In this document: one piece after another, positions 7,647 through 17,255 of the stretch
Layout: the number at the start of each line of letters is the position of its first letter
Position numbering within the stretch: the first letter of the stretch is position 1
Assembly: GCA_024102795.1 (NCBI GenBank)
Contig: JAGFJK010000034.1
Location: forward strand, 1 to 34,624
Origin: Pirellulaceae bacterium
GTDB taxonomy: Bacteria; Planctomycetota; Planctomycetia; Pirellulales; Pirellulaceae
Direction: 5' to 3'
DNA length: 34,624 nt
Notes under the pieces: model-generated
Seen by the model: the letters and a program-made list of their open reading frames with translations, nothing else
What the model was told of the DNA's origin: nothing
The model's database searches: none
Program-made: the position numbers and the translations under genes

Positions 7647-10484
7647 ATGTCGCCGCACGTCAGCGAGATCCAACTGCGAGGCCTGGCCGAGGACACCTTG
7701 GACGGGAACGAACGCGCGGAAGTCGAGCGTCACCTGGAGGAATGCGAGCCGTGCCTGGCGCGATTGGCCGCCTGGGGTGACGATCTGGTGCAAGCGATGT
7801 CGCCCGGCGGCGCGGCGGACGCGGCGGCGGTCAGCGACTTCAGTCCCGAGTTGCTCGAACGGATCCAGAATGCGGTCACGGATCCCAAGACGACGCTACC
7901 GGGCGAAACGTCCACGGTCACGACCAACCTGAAGTTCGTGCGGACCGTTGGTCGGGGCGGTCTGGGGCAGGTTTACGAGTACGCCGACGTCGCGTTTGGT
8001 CGCGGCGTGGCGGTCAAGATCTTGCAGGACCGCTGGTTGGCGGACCCTCGCTGCGTCGAACGATTCCAGCGGGAGATGTGGCTGACGGCCAGCATCGATC
8101 ACCCCGGCTGTCCCGCCGTGTATGGTATCGGAGAAACCTCCGACGGCCGCCAGTTCATTTGCATGCAATTGATCTCGGGGCCCTCACTTGGACAGGTCAT
8201 TGCCGAGTTTCACGCCACGACGGTCGGGGGCCGCCGGCGCGACAATCCCCAGTTTCGACAACTTTTGGATGCGTTTCGCGCCATCTGCTCGACAATCAGC
8301 GCCGCGCATGGTCGCGGAATCCTGCACCGCGATCTGAAACCAGGCAATGTGCGTGTGCATCGCGATGGTCATCCCGTCGTCCTGGATTGGGGCCTGGCAA
8401 AGCGCCGTGAAACACGCGACGAGACATCACCAGGCGACTCGCGCGAGCGGAGCGAGTCGGTGGCGGTTCCGTCGCGAACCGTGGATGTCTCGCTGCCTGA
8501 CGTGGCGCTCGGTACTCCAGCATACATGGCTCCCGAACAGGCTCGCGGACAGAACGCCTCCGTCGACGAGCGGACCGACATTTACGGCCTGGGCGCGATT
8601 CTGCACGAACTTCTGACCGGACAGCCGCCGCATGCCAGTCTGATGCATTCTCAGATGGATCAGAGCGAGTTGTTGGAGTCCGTTGGACAGGGGCACGTGC
8701 CCAAGCTGGAAGGCGTGCCTGCCGAACTGGCCTCCATTTGTCGCCAGGCTTTGGCCCACGATCCCCAAGACCGCTACGCGACCGCGAAAGAGTTGGCCGA
8801 CGATATCGAGCGTTGGCTGGCTGGCGACCTGGTACGCTCCCACCGTTATGGAGTCGTGGGGCGAGCGCTGCTGTGGACGCGGCGACACACTCCGACCGCC
8901 GTCCTGGCCGCGCTCACCGTGTTCGTGCTTGTGATTGCCGCGCTCACCGTGACTTGGTTTCAGGCAGTCGCCGCGGCGGAGCGGCGGAGCGCCGATGAAC
9001 GATTCGGCCTGGCGCTGGACGCCTACATCACAATCGTCGAGCGCGTGCAGGACGAGTTGGTGGATGTGGGACGCACCGGGAAAGTGCGAGAGAGCTTGCT
9101 GAAACATGCCATGGAGGGAATTGAGCGTCTGGTCGCGCAAGCCAACCGGGATCCTGGCGGAGCGCTTGTCGCCATTCAAGGCCGTCTGGAACTCGCGCGA
9201 CTGGAGCGTCAAGAGCGAGGAGACTTCACCGCCGCTCGGACTCGATACGCGGCGGCGGTCAATTCACTTGGCGAGTTGGAACAGCAAGCGGCCGCCGACG
9301 TCCGGTATTACAAGTTGCTCTGCGAGGCCCTGAAGGGAACCGCATTATGCGACCTGGACCTGGTGGGAATCTCCGCGGCCCGGCCGTATTTCGACCTGCT
9401 TCACGCGCGCGCAGGGCGATTCAGCAAGCTGTATCCGCTCGAACCGGCCGCCGCCATGGCCCTCGCGCAATCCCACGTCTGGCAGGGACGGCTCGCCGCG
9501 GCGGATATTAATCGTAAGCTGGACGCCGAACGACATTTTCAATCCGCCATGGAAGTTCTGGACAAACTACCGGCGGACAAGGCGAACCAGCCGAACTACG
9601 TCCACCAGAGACTGATGGCCCTGACAGAACTCGCCTCGCTGAAAGCCAGCGATCTGGAATGGGACGACGCGATCGAGTTGCAACGTCAGTGCGTCGACTC
9701 GATGACTCGCCTGGTTCAACAAGCGAAGTCGAGATTCTTCCGTGAGGGACTGATCATGGATCGAATGAATCTGGGAGTGTATCAGAAGCAAGCGGGCAAG
9801 CTGAAAGAGTCTTTCAACTCGCTCAACCAGGCACTGGAGGAAGCCACGCGGCTGGCTGAGGAGTTTCCAGAGCATCGTTCGGTGCAAACCTTGCGGCAAG
9901 ACGTCATCCACAATCTGGCGACTGTACATCGTGCCGACGGGATGTTTGAACGAGCGATCGAATTGCTGCGTCCTCACGCCATTTCCTTGAGCGACATCGA
10001 CCCGGCATCACAAGCCACTTCCTGGTTCCAGGATCAGGCTGTCAACCACGCCGCCTTGGCCCGCGCCTACACCGATGCGGGTGATGCCAGATCCGCCATT
10101 GGCCACTACCTGGAAGCGGTGAAGCTGCGTCAAGTCGTGCTGGACCGCGACCCGGCCAATCATATGAACCTCTCGGAACTTCTGGTGGGACTCCGCAAGT
10201 CCTCGATGTTGATGCGGGATGTGGCCGGTGAACGACAAGCGGAACTGGACACGGTGGCGCGTGTGTGCATGGTGCTGGATGCGGATTCCAAGGCGGATCA
10301 GTGGTCGGCAGCGCACCGGAATGAACTCGCTGGAGTTTATTACTTCCTGGCCAATGCGCAACTGGCCGAAGATCGGACCGATGCCGCGCGTAGCTCATAT
10401 CAACGAACCAAGAAGTTGCTTGAATCACTGCCCGAACCTCCCGCCGGTCTCTTGCAGAAGATCGAACAAATCTTGCGGCAGTAG
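7647..10484 (+). CDS. Membrane Ser/Thr protein kinase with anti-sigma-type zinc motif and TPR-like sensor region
   Basis: A protein of 945 residues. ATG at 7647 is preferred because GGAG lies about 10 bp upstream; a TTG at 7611 would add 12 residues. Residues 1-45 resemble a zinc-binding anti-sigma domain, with His4 and H29-x3-C33-x2-C36 (HLEECEPC). The kinase domain runs from about 95 to 395: GRGGLGQVY (102-110), Lys124, Glu143, HRDLKPGN (227-234), DWG (247-249, in place of DFG) and APE (295-297). All catalytic residues are present, so it should be active. One membrane helix lies at about 417-438. The remaining 500 residues, presumably periplasmic, are helical and TPR-like. Cytoplasmic zinc and kinase parts joined to an outside sensor fit transmembrane control of the sigma factor encoded 39 bp upstream. 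No regulator other than this protein is adjacent. Confidence 0.92.
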   Translation: MSPHVSEIQLRGLAEDTLDGNERAEVERHLEECEPCLARLAAWGDDLVQAMSPGGAADAAAVSDFSPELLERIQNAVTDPKTTLPGETSTVTTNLKFVRTVGRGGLGQVYEYADVAFGRGVAVKILQDRWLADPRCVERFQREMWLTASIDHPGCPAVYGIGETSDGRQFICMQLISGPSLGQVIAEFHATTVGGRRRDNPQFRQLLDAFRAICSTISAAHGRGILHRDLKPGNVRVHRDGHPVVLDWGLAKRRETRDETSPGDSRERSESVAVPSRTVDVSLPDVALGTPAYMAPEQARGQNASVDERTDIYGLGAILHELLTGQPPHASLMHSQMDQSELLESVGQGHVPKLEGVPAELASICRQALAHDPQDRYATAKELADDIERWLAGDLVRSHRYGVVGRALLWTRRHTPTAVLAALTVFVLVIAALTVTWFQAVAAAERRSADERFGLALDAYITIVERVQDELVDVGRTGKVRESLLKHAMEGIERLVAQANRDPGGALVAIQGRLELARLERQERGDFTAARTRYAAAVNSLGELEQQAAADVRYYKLLCEALKGTALCDLDLVGISAARPYFDLLHARAGRFSKLYPLEPAAAMALAQSHVWQGRLAAADINRKLDAERHFQSAMEVLDKLPADKANQPNYVHQRLMALTELASLKASDLEWDDAIELQRQCVDSMTRLVQQAKSRFFREGLIMDRMNLGVYQKQAGKLKESFNSLNQALEEATRLAEEFPEHRSVQTLRQDVIHNLATVHRADGMFERAIELLRPHAISLSDIDPASQATSWFQDQAVNHAALARAYTDAGDARSAIGHYLEAVKLRQVVLDRDPANHMNLSELLVGLRKSSMLMRDVAGERQAELDTVARVCMVLDADSKADQWSAAHRNELAGVYYFLANAQLAEDRTDAARSSYQRTKKLLESLPEPPAGLLQKIEQILRQ

Positions 10485-11079
10485 GATTGGTCACACACCC
10501 AGAAATCGAATGGCTGGGCAACGGGGCCGGCGGCTTCAGTGGTGAACGGGTTGTCCCTCGAAGGCGACAAGGGGTGGCGCGGCCGGAGTGTTCGCGGTCG
10601 ATGTGGGCAACCACCGCGTGCTTTCGAACTACCTGCACCGGGTCGCTCGGACGCGCCCGGACATCCCGGCCGGGTGGTCGGACGATGGGGTGGCCTGCCG
10701 TTGGAAGCTGGCTTGGCCGGAGTGGCGGCCGGACGAGTGTAGAGCGATTGTCCCCAATGGCTCCCTGCGTAACGCACTCGGCCAGCGCCAGAGAACCCGA
10801 TTGAGGACAACCAGGCTGCACGGGGAGCAACTCGGCATGCCAGAATGCCGCGTCTCGAAGCTGCCTGACGCGATCCTACGCGCCCGTCGCCCATCGCTTT
10901 CGGCCGAATCACGCCCCGCCGGGCCTTTCTCTTCCCCCGGACCGCCCGCCCACCACTGCCTGCCGCCAGGCAACTTCAAGACCGCGAACATTTCGGCGTC
11001 GAGTGCGTGACCGGCTGATGGCGATAGTCGCCATAAGGCAAGCGGTGGTTGGCAGACTCCAGGTTCGCCCCGGGTCACA
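10485..11079. other. 595-bp stretch without a recognisable gene
   Basis: Short overlapping ORFs occur on both strands (for example 10588-11010 plus and 10629-11078 minus). None has a Shine-Dalgarno sequence, a recognisable motif or protein-like composition. A perfect short palindrome, ATGGCGA-TAG-TCGCCAT, lies at 11018-11034, and TGCCTG-CCG-CAGGCA-like pairing lies near 10960. The segment may be decayed coding sequence, but no family could be recognised. Confidence 0.5.
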
Positions 11080-11265
11080 TCAATCGTCTTCGGCTGGCTG
11101 CTGCGTCGCCTGGCGGCCAGCGGGAGCGGCGGAACCGGACGACTGCTTGACGGCCACTGGAGTCGCCTCGCGCTCGGCCTCGTCCTCGTAGCCTCTCGAT
11201 TTGACCCCTTCCAGCATCCGTTGGCGTGCCCGCGCGTCCGGTGGCACTGAGAATTGCTTGGTCAT
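11080..11265 (-). CDS. Small hypothetical protein, 61 residues
   Basis: ATG at 11265 is preceded by GGGAG at a good distance. The product is hydrophilic and begins M-T-K-Q-F-S-V-P-P-D-A-R-A-R-Q-R. It has a charged middle (R-G-Y-E-D-E-A-E-R-E) and a low-complexity Ala/Gln/Pro tail. The frame is open upstream, and a start at 11340 would give 86 residues. I do not recognise a family. It is divergent from the TetR gene, with a 402-bp gap between the two starts. The good start signal is the main support. Confidence 0.45.
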   Translation of the reverse strand: MTKQFSVPPDARARQRMLEGVKSRGYEDEAEREATPVAVKQSSGSAAPAGRQATQQPAEDD

Positions 11266-11512
11266 GACGGCGTCTCCCGCTATAAAAGTTGAGCCATGTC
11301 GGGGATCGGGTTGCTCCCAGCCGTGCAACTGATATGCCATGCCGGTGGCTTGATGATTTGGCACCAAACTCCGGCCGCAGCCGTCCCAAGTCCCCGCTTC
11401 CGAGCGGCAAGGGTGAGCGATCTTTGACGACTGGGGCGCGCTAGTGCGCATCGAGGTGCCGTGGCTGGACGTCACGTCGGGCCCCCGCAGTCCGCCGCTA
11501 AAAAATCTGCCA

Positions 11513-11562
11513 TTGGCAAACCGGCCGCCGCTGATATAGTTGTTTGAAACGGTTGTTTGAAT
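11513..11562 (+). promoter_or_regulatory. Putative TetR-operon promoter with operator
   Basis: TTGGCA (11513-11518), a 16-bp spacer and TATAGT (11535-11540) form a good sigma-70-type promoter for the TetR/RND genes. Directly downstream, TTGTTTGAA occurs twice (11540-11548 and 11553-11561). The pair also forms an imperfect palindrome around AAAC-GGTT-GTTT, which is where a self-repressing TetR protein would bind. The rest of the 402-bp gap between 11266 and 11667 shows nothing recognisable. Confidence 0.4.
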
Positions 11563-11667
11563 CGCTCGTTTCCAGCGCCGCGGGTGCCCCGGCCGAATCC
11601 GCGACCCGCTGGCGGCCTGCTGCGGTGGTGGTCCGAGCGAAGTTCCCAGTTTCAGCGGTAGGCGCCG

Positions 11668-12303
11668 ATGACCGACTCGACCCGCGAACGCATCCTGCAG
11701 GCGGCAGGCCGGGTGTTCGCCGACAAGGGATTTCAAGCGGCGACGGTTCGCGATATCTGCCAAGAGGCGGAAGTCAACATCGCCGCCGTGAATTACTATT
11801 TTGGCGAGAAACAGCAGTTGTATGTCGAGGCAGTGCGGCGGGCGCGTGAGCTGCGGATCGCTCAGGTCCCGTTCCCAAAGCGAGCGGCCGACTCGCCGCC
11901 GGCCGAGCGGCTGCGGGACTTCGTGCACGTGATCGCTCGGCGAATGCTGGGAACGGACGGCGAGCCGTGGCAGGTGCGGCTGATGTTGCGCGAGATTCTC
12001 AGCCCGACGCGGGCCTGCGAGGAAATGGTGGAGGATTACTTCCGGCCTCAGTTCGAGCGGTTGCTGGGGATTCTGGCCGAGCTGTTGCCGGACGACACGC
12101 CGGAGTATCGCTTGCGGCAGATCGGATTCAGCGTTATCGGCCAGTGCCTGTTTCACCGCGTGGCGGGCGAAGTGGTCCAAATGCTGACTCCGCCGGACGA
12201 ATATCGGGCACACTACCAGCCCGAACAGATTGCCGACCATGTTTGCGGGTTGGTATTCGCCGCTCTGGATAACTTGTCAACTCACAGTGCGCCGCGCACG
12301 TAA
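11668..12303 (+). CDS. TetR/AcrR-family transcriptional regulator
   Basis: A protein of 211 residues, typical for TetR regulators. The N-terminal helix-turn-helix domain (residues 4-50) reads R-E-R-I-L-Q-A-A-G-R-V-F-A-D-K-G-F, then T-V-R-D-I-C-Q-E-A-E-V-N-I-A-A-V-N-Y-Y-F-G. The N-Y-Y-F-G-E-K form resembles the CerR/YbiH group. The C-terminal half is the helical ligand-binding and dimer domain. It precedes the RND adaptor and pump genes by 27 bp and probably represses them, with an operator candidate upstream at 11540-11562. The ligand is unknown. Confidence 0.92.
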   Translation: MTDSTRERILQAAGRVFADKGFQAATVRDICQEAEVNIAAVNYYFGEKQQLYVEAVRRARELRIAQVPFPKRAADSPPAERLRDFVHVIARRMLGTDGEPWQVRLMLREILSPTRACEEMVEDYFRPQFERLLGILAELLPDDTPEYRLRQIGFSVIGQCLFHRVAGEVVQMLTPPDEYRAHYQPEQIADHVCGLVFAALDNLSTHSAPRT

Positions 12304-12330
12304 GCTTACGGAATCGGGAAGGCGACCGGT

Positions 12331-13893
12331 ATGTTGAATCGACCAAGATCCGTGCTCACGGAAATCGGGCGGAACGTGCTTCCGCTGGGGATCTTGCTGG
12401 GTGCGCTGGCCGGCTTCATGGGGCTGTTTTCGCTCCGCGCGCCGCCGGCCGACGTCCAGACGGCGGAGGCGTTCCCGGAAGTCACGACCGAGGCGTTGCG
12501 GGAGCACACGGGCGGATTCGAGATCGAGCTGGACGGGTTGGTGGTGCCGCACCGCGAGGTGGCTCTTTCGGCCGAGGTGTCGGGCCGGATCGTGAGCAAG
12601 TCGCCCGACTGCCGGGCGGGCCGGTACGTGCGGGCGGGCGAGCAGTTGCTGCGGATCGATTCGCAGGACTACGACCTGGATGTGCAGCGCCTGGAAGCTC
12701 AGCGGCAACAGGCTCAGGCCGCCATCCTGGAGGTGGACAAGGACCTGCTGGGAACGCTGGAGCTGGTCAAACTGTCCGACCAGGACGTCAAGCTGCAGCA
12801 GCGCGAGCTGCAACGGGAGCTGAGTCTGGCGACGGTCAATTCGGAGGCCGAGCGGGAGCGGGCCGAGCGGAATCTGCTGGCCGCCCAGAACGCGCTGGTC
12901 AAACTGCAGAACCAGTACCAGGTGCTGTTGGCGCGGAAGACCAGCCTGGAGGCCAGTCTGCGGCTGGCCGAGGCCCAGTTGGCGCGGGCCGAGCTGGATC
13001 AGGAGCGGACGCGCGTCCTGGCGCCGCTGGACGGCATGATCGTGCAGGAGATGGTGCAGCAGGATCACTTCGTGCAGAAGGGGACGGCGCTGCTGACGAT
13101 GGAGGACACCTCGCGGGCGGAGGTGCGTTGCACGCTGCGGCTGGATCAGATGTACTGGTTGTGGTTGACGGGCGGCCAGCGGGCCGAGTCCGCTCAGCCG
13201 GCCGCAACGCAGCAGGACCAACCCGGACCGGAGCGCGACTTTGAATTGCCTCAGGCCGAGGCCCGCGTGGTTTATCGGCTGGCGGGCCGCGACTACGTCT
13301 GGGATGCCCGGCTGGACCGCTACGACGGCATCGGGCTGGACGAGCGGACGCGGACGATCCCTTGCCGGATCGTGGTGGACAAACCGCGCGAACCGCGGGT
13401 GGAGGGCGGGACTGAAGATGCCTTGCGAACGGGTCCGCCGGCCTTGATGCGGGGGATGTTCGTGACGGTGCGGATTCTGGTGGATCCGCGCCTGGAGGCG
13501 GGCCAGCAGTTGGTCCGCATCCCGCAGGAAGCGTTGCGACCGGGCGAGCGGGTATGGATCGATCGCCAGGGGGTGCTGAGAATCGTGCCGGTGGACTTTA
13601 TCCGCCTGATCCGCCGCGGCCCGGGGGAAACCGCGGCTGTGGCGGTGCCGGATGACGCCGGCCAGGCCAGTCCCGCTGGCGAAACCAGGGAGCTGGCCAG
13701 CGGCGGCTCCCCACTGGACGCCCTGGTGCAGATTGCCAGCGACCAGTTGCGGCCCGGCGATCGCCTGATTGTTTCGCCGTTGGCCGACGCGCACGACGGA
13801 CAGCGGATCCGCCCGTCGGCCGGTGCGGAAACCGGGCAGGCCTCCTCGGCCAGCTCGCCGGCGGTGGACGCCCCGGGGAGCGATCGTTCATGA
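12331..13893 (+). CDS. RND efflux periplasmic adaptor (membrane fusion protein)
   Basis: A protein of 520 residues, longer than most HlyD/AcrA-type adaptors. An N-terminal membrane anchor lies at about residues 16-36. The barrel-sandwich (lipoyl-like) halves are V-V-P-H-R-E-V-A-L-S-A-E-V-S-G-R-I and V-L-A-P-L-D-G-M-I-V. They flank a long Gln/Glu/Arg-rich coiled-coil hairpin (about 115-220). A beta-barrel and membrane-proximal domain follow, with extra length in the middle (about 285-330) and a Ser/Ala/Gly-rich tail. The stop overlaps the start of the pump gene in ATGA (13890-13893), indicating translational coupling. It would link the inner-membrane pump to an outer-membrane factor, which is not encoded in this window. 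Confidence 0.93.
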   Translation: MLNRPRSVLTEIGRNVLPLGILLGALAGFMGLFSLRAPPADVQTAEAFPEVTTEALREHTGGFEIELDGLVVPHREVALSAEVSGRIVSKSPDCRAGRYVRAGEQLLRIDSQDYDLDVQRLEAQRQQAQAAILEVDKDLLGTLELVKLSDQDVKLQQRELQRELSLATVNSEAERERAERNLLAAQNALVKLQNQYQVLLARKTSLEASLRLAEAQLARAELDQERTRVLAPLDGMIVQEMVQQDHFVQKGTALLTMEDTSRAEVRCTLRLDQMYWLWLTGGQRAESAQPAATQQDQPGPERDFELPQAEARVVYRLAGRDYVWDARLDRYDGIGLDERTRTIPCRIVVDKPREPRVEGGTEDALRTGPPALMRGMFVTVRILVDPRLEAGQQLVRIPQEALRPGERVWIDRQGVLRIVPVDFIRLIRRGPGETAAVAVPDDAGQASPAGETRELASGGSPLDALVQIASDQLRPGDRLIVSPLADAHDGQRIRPSAGAETGQASSASSPAVDAPGSDRS

Positions 13894-16800
13894 AGTCGCT
13901 CATTCGCTGGGCCATCAACAACTCGCCCGCGATGAACACGCTGTTGGTCGCCGTGCTGCTGGTGGGCGGCTTCAGCCTGCTGCGGATGCGGCGCGAGGTG
14001 TTTCCCGAGTTCGAACTGGAGATCATTCTGATCAGCGTGCCGTATCCCGGCGCCAGTCCGGCCGAGGTGGAAGAGGGCATCTGCCAGAAGCTGGAAGAGG
14101 CGGTGGCGTCGGTGGACCGGATCAAGAAGCGGACCGCCGTCGCCAAGGAAGGGGCCGGGTTCCTGGTGTTGGAACTGGAATCCAACGTGCGGGACGTGCA
14201 GAAGGTGCTGAACGAAGTCCGGTCGGAGATCGATCGCATCCCCAGTTTCCCGGACTTGGCCGAGGATCCGGAAGTCAAGCAGATCACGTTCCGGGTGCCC
14301 GCGATCCGCGTGGGCGTGCTGGGCCCCGACCTGGACACACCCGAGGCCGAGTGGCGGTTGCGGGAGGTCACCGAGGAGGTCCGCCAGGACCTGCTGCAAC
14401 TGACGCCCGTGCCCACCAGCAATCCGTTGATGGCGGCGCTGGAGGTGCTGTTTCCCCGGCCCAAGGGGCCGGTCGTCTCGCAGGCCAACATCGTGGCGGC
14501 CAAGGACTACCAGATCGACATCGAGATTTCCGAACGCACGTTGCGGAAATACGGCCTCTCGCTGCGCCAGGTCGCCGACACGGTTCGCCGCTGGAACCTG
14601 GAGCTGCCTGGCGGCCAGATGAAGACCGAGGCCCAGGACATCCTGCTCCGAGGCAAGAGCAAGTCGTTGACCGGCAGCGAGATCGCCCGCATCCCGCTGG
14701 TCACGCAGCCGAACGGCGAGGTGCTGACGGTGGGCGACCTGGGGCGAGTGCAGGATGCGTTCGCCGACACGACGTCGATCAGCCGCATCGGACTGGGGAC
14801 CGAGCCCGATCGGCCCGGACTGGCGATTTCAGTCGACCGCACCTCGTCCGAGGATCTGCTGACAATGGTCGCGGCGGTCAAGCAGTACGTGGCCCGCAAG
14901 AATCCCGAGATGCCCGCCGGGTACCAACTGGCCTACTGGAACGATACCTCGATCGACGTCGAGGACCGGATGAACATGCTGGTCCGCAACGGCCTGCAGG
15001 GACTGGTCCTGGTGTTCGTCGTGCTGGCCTTGTTCCTGGAACTGCGGCTGGCGTTCTGGGTCGCGCTGGGGGTGCCGATCGCCGTGCTGGGCGCGGGGGC
15101 CGTGTTGATGTGGAACGGCGAAACGCTCAACATGCTCTCGATGTTCGCTTTCCTGATGGCCCTGGGCATCGTGGTCGATGACGCCATCGTGATCGGCGAG
15201 AATATCTACGAGCATCGCAAGCGGAACAAGAGCCTGGTGCAGGCGGCGATCGACGGCACCTACGAAGTCTTGCCGTCCGTGGCCGCGTCGGTCGGCACCA
15301 CGATCATCGCCTTCGTGCCGCTGATGTTTGTCAGCGGCGTGATGGGCAAGTTCATCGCCGTGATGCCGGTGGCCGTGATCGCCATGCTGATCGTGTCGCT
15401 GATCGAGAGCACGTTTGTCTTGCCCTGCCATCTGGCGCATCCCAACCGGGTGTTCTTCGGGTTCCTGGGCTTTCTGCTCTATCCGTTCCGTTGGGTCGCT
15501 TACCTGTTCGAGTGGCTCAACCGCCAGGCGGACCGCTTGCTGGAGTTTCTGATCGAGCGGACGTATGTGCCGACGATGCGCTGGGCCTTGCGGTACCCGG
15601 CCACGGTGCTCAGCCTGGCCGCGGCCCTGTTGATTCTCGCGGCCGGGTTCGTCGCGGCGGGGATCGTGCCGTTCGTGGTGTTCCCCAAGTTGGACAGCCG
15701 CAACATCGAAGCGGCCATCGCCTTCCCCGACGGCACCCCCGCCGCCTACACGCAGGCAGCCACGCAGAGGCTGGAGGAGGCCATCGTCCGCGTCGACCAG
15801 CGGCTCTCCCCCGGCAAGTCGATGCTCGTGCTGCGCAGCGTCACGGTGGGGCGGACCATGACGCCGGGACCGCCGGGACCCAACGCCGAGCTGAGCGGCA
15901 GCCACGTGGGCAGCGTCGGCGTGGAGCTGGTCGGGGCCGAGTCGCGCGAGGCCACCAGCCAGCAGATTCTGGACGAGTGGCGGAAGGAGGCCGGACAGTT
16001 TCCCGGCGCCGAAAGCGTGGCGTTCCGCTCCGAGAACGTCGGACCCGGCGGCACGCCGATCGAGTTCAAACTGCTGGCGCCCAGCAGCCAGGTCGCGCAA
16101 CTGGAAGCGGCGGTCGAGGAGTGCAAGGCGAAGCTGGCCTCGTACCAGGGCGTGTTCGACGTCGAGGACGATTCGCGTCCCGGCAAGTGGGAATACCAGT
16201 TGCGGATCAAGGACCGGGCCCAGGCGATGGGCATCTCGGTGGCCGATCTGGCCGAGACGGTGCGGGCGGCCTATTACGGCGATGAGGTGATGCGCCTGCA
16301 GCGCGGCCGGCACGAAGTCAAGCTGATGGTTCGCTCGCCCGAAAACGAACGCCGCAACCTGGCGTCGTTCGAGGACATCCGCGTGCGGACGGGCGACGGA
16401 GCCGAACGGCCGCTGACCGAACTGGCCGAGGTGACCGTCGAACGGGGATACGCCGAAATCAACCGCGTTGATCAGATGCGGGCCGTGACCATCTCGGCTG
16501 ACGTCGACGACTCGCAGGGGAACGCCTTCGAAACGGTCAACGACATGAAGGGCCAGTTCCTGAGCGATCTGCTGGCCAGGTATCCTCACGTCCGCGTGCG
16601 CTGGGAAGGCCAGCAGGAGACCACGACCGAATCGATCCAGAGCCTGCTGGTCGGCTTCATGATCGCGGCGGTGGCCATGTTCGTGCTGCTGACGATTGAA
16701 TTCCGTTCGTACGTCCAGCCGCTGCTGATTTTGTTGATCATCCCCTTCGGCATCATCGGCGCGATTCTCGGACACGCCCTGATGGGGCTGGACTTCACGC

Positions 16801-17198
16801 TGTTCAGCTTGTTCGGCATGATCGCCCTGACCGGTGTCGTGGTCAACGATTCCATCGTGCTGGTGGATTTCATCAATACCCACGTCGATGAAAATCCTTC
16901 CCAGATCGAGGCCCTGATCGAAGCCGGCCGGCGACGATTCCGGCCCGTGCTGCTGACATCGATCACCACGATCGCCGGGCTGACGCCGATGTTGCTCGAA
17001 ACGTCGTTCCAGGCCCAGGTGCTGGTGCCGATGGCGACCAGCCTTTGCTTCGGCCTGCTGGTGGCCACCGCGCTGGTGCTGGTGCTGGTGCCCTCGTTCT
17101 ACATCGTCTATCTGCGGACCACCGGGGGGCGGGAAGCCCTGCCGGAATCGAAACCCGTGGCGGAACAGACGATCGGCAGCCCGGCCCAGGCGGTTTGA
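13890..17198 (+). CDS. RND-family efflux pump permease (AcrB/MdtB-like)
   Basis: A protein of 1,102 residues with the usual two-fold RND layout: TM1 near residue 20, a large periplasmic loop, a TM2-6 cluster (about 365-540), a second TM and loop (about 570-890), and a final cluster (about 900-1075). The proton-relay pair Asp430-Asp431 in G-I-V-V-D-D-A-I-V-I-G-E-N matches D407/D408 of AcrB. The N-terminal P-E-F-E-L-E-I-I-L-I-S-V-P-Y-P-G-A-S-P pattern is typical of the family. Length and sequence fit the HAE/multidrug branch rather than the metal-pump branch, but the substrate cannot be deduced. It is coupled to the adaptor by a 4-bp overlap and is last in the TetR-adaptor-pump operon. Confidence 0.95.
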   Translation: MKSLIRWAINNSPAMNTLLVAVLLVGGFSLLRMRREVFPEFELEIILISVPYPGASPAEVEEGICQKLEEAVASVDRIKKRTAVAKEGAGFLVLELESNVRDVQKVLNEVRSEIDRIPSFPDLAEDPEVKQITFRVPAIRVGVLGPDLDTPEAEWRLREVTEEVRQDLLQLTPVPTSNPLMAALEVLFPRPKGPVVSQANIVAAKDYQIDIEISERTLRKYGLSLRQVADTVRRWNLELPGGQMKTEAQDILLRGKSKSLTGSEIARIPLVTQPNGEVLTVGDLGRVQDAFADTTSISRIGLGTEPDRPGLAISVDRTSSEDLLTMVAAVKQYVARKNPEMPAGYQLAYWNDTSIDVEDRMNMLVRNGLQGLVLVFVVLALFLELRLAFWVALGVPIAVLGAGAVLMWNGETLNMLSMFAFLMALGIVVDDAIVIGENIYEHRKRNKSLVQAAIDGTYEVLPSVAASVGTTIIAFVPLMFVSGVMGKFIAVMPVAVIAMLIVSLIESTFVLPCHLAHPNRVFFGFLGFLLYPFRWVAYLFEWLNRQADRLLEFLIERTYVPTMRWALRYPATVLSLAAALLILAAGFVAAGIVPFVVFPKLDSRNIEAAIAFPDGTPAAYTQAATQRLEEAIVRVDQRLSPGKSMLVLRSVTVGRTMTPGPPGPNAELSGSHVGSVGVELVGAESREATSQQILDEWRKEAGQFPGAESVAFRSENVGPGGTPIEFKLLAPSSQVAQLEAAVEECKAKLASYQGVFDVEDDSRPGKWEYQLRIKDRAQAMGISVADLAETVRAAYYGDEVMRLQRGRHEVKLMVRSPENERRNLASFEDIRVRTGDGAERPLTELAEVTVERGYAEINRVDQMRAVTISADVDDSQGNAFETVNDMKGQFLSDLLARYPHVRVRWEGQQETTTESIQSLLVGFMIAAVAMFVLLTIEFRSYVQPLLILLIIPFGIIGAILGHALMGLDFTLFSLFGMIALTGVVVNDSIVLVDFINTHVDENPSQIEALIEAGRRRFRPVLLTSITTIAGLTPMLLETSFQAQVLVPMATSLCFGLLVATALVLVLVPSFYIVYLRTTGGREALPESKPVAEQTIGSPAQAV

Positions 17199-17255
17199 AA
17201 CGAAGCGTAAGCGAGTGAGCGTTGTCGAACGGTCATCCGGGTACACACTCAGCCA

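Noticed and set aside
8385-8395. Possible pseudokinase because of DWG instead of DFG
   Set aside because: The catalytic Asp, Lys, HRD and APE are all present; Trp at the middle position does not remove a catalytic group.
11080-12240. 386-codon minus-strand ORF
   Set aside because: Most of it is antisense to the TetR gene. Only its last 61 codons, with their own start signal, were kept as a candidate gene.
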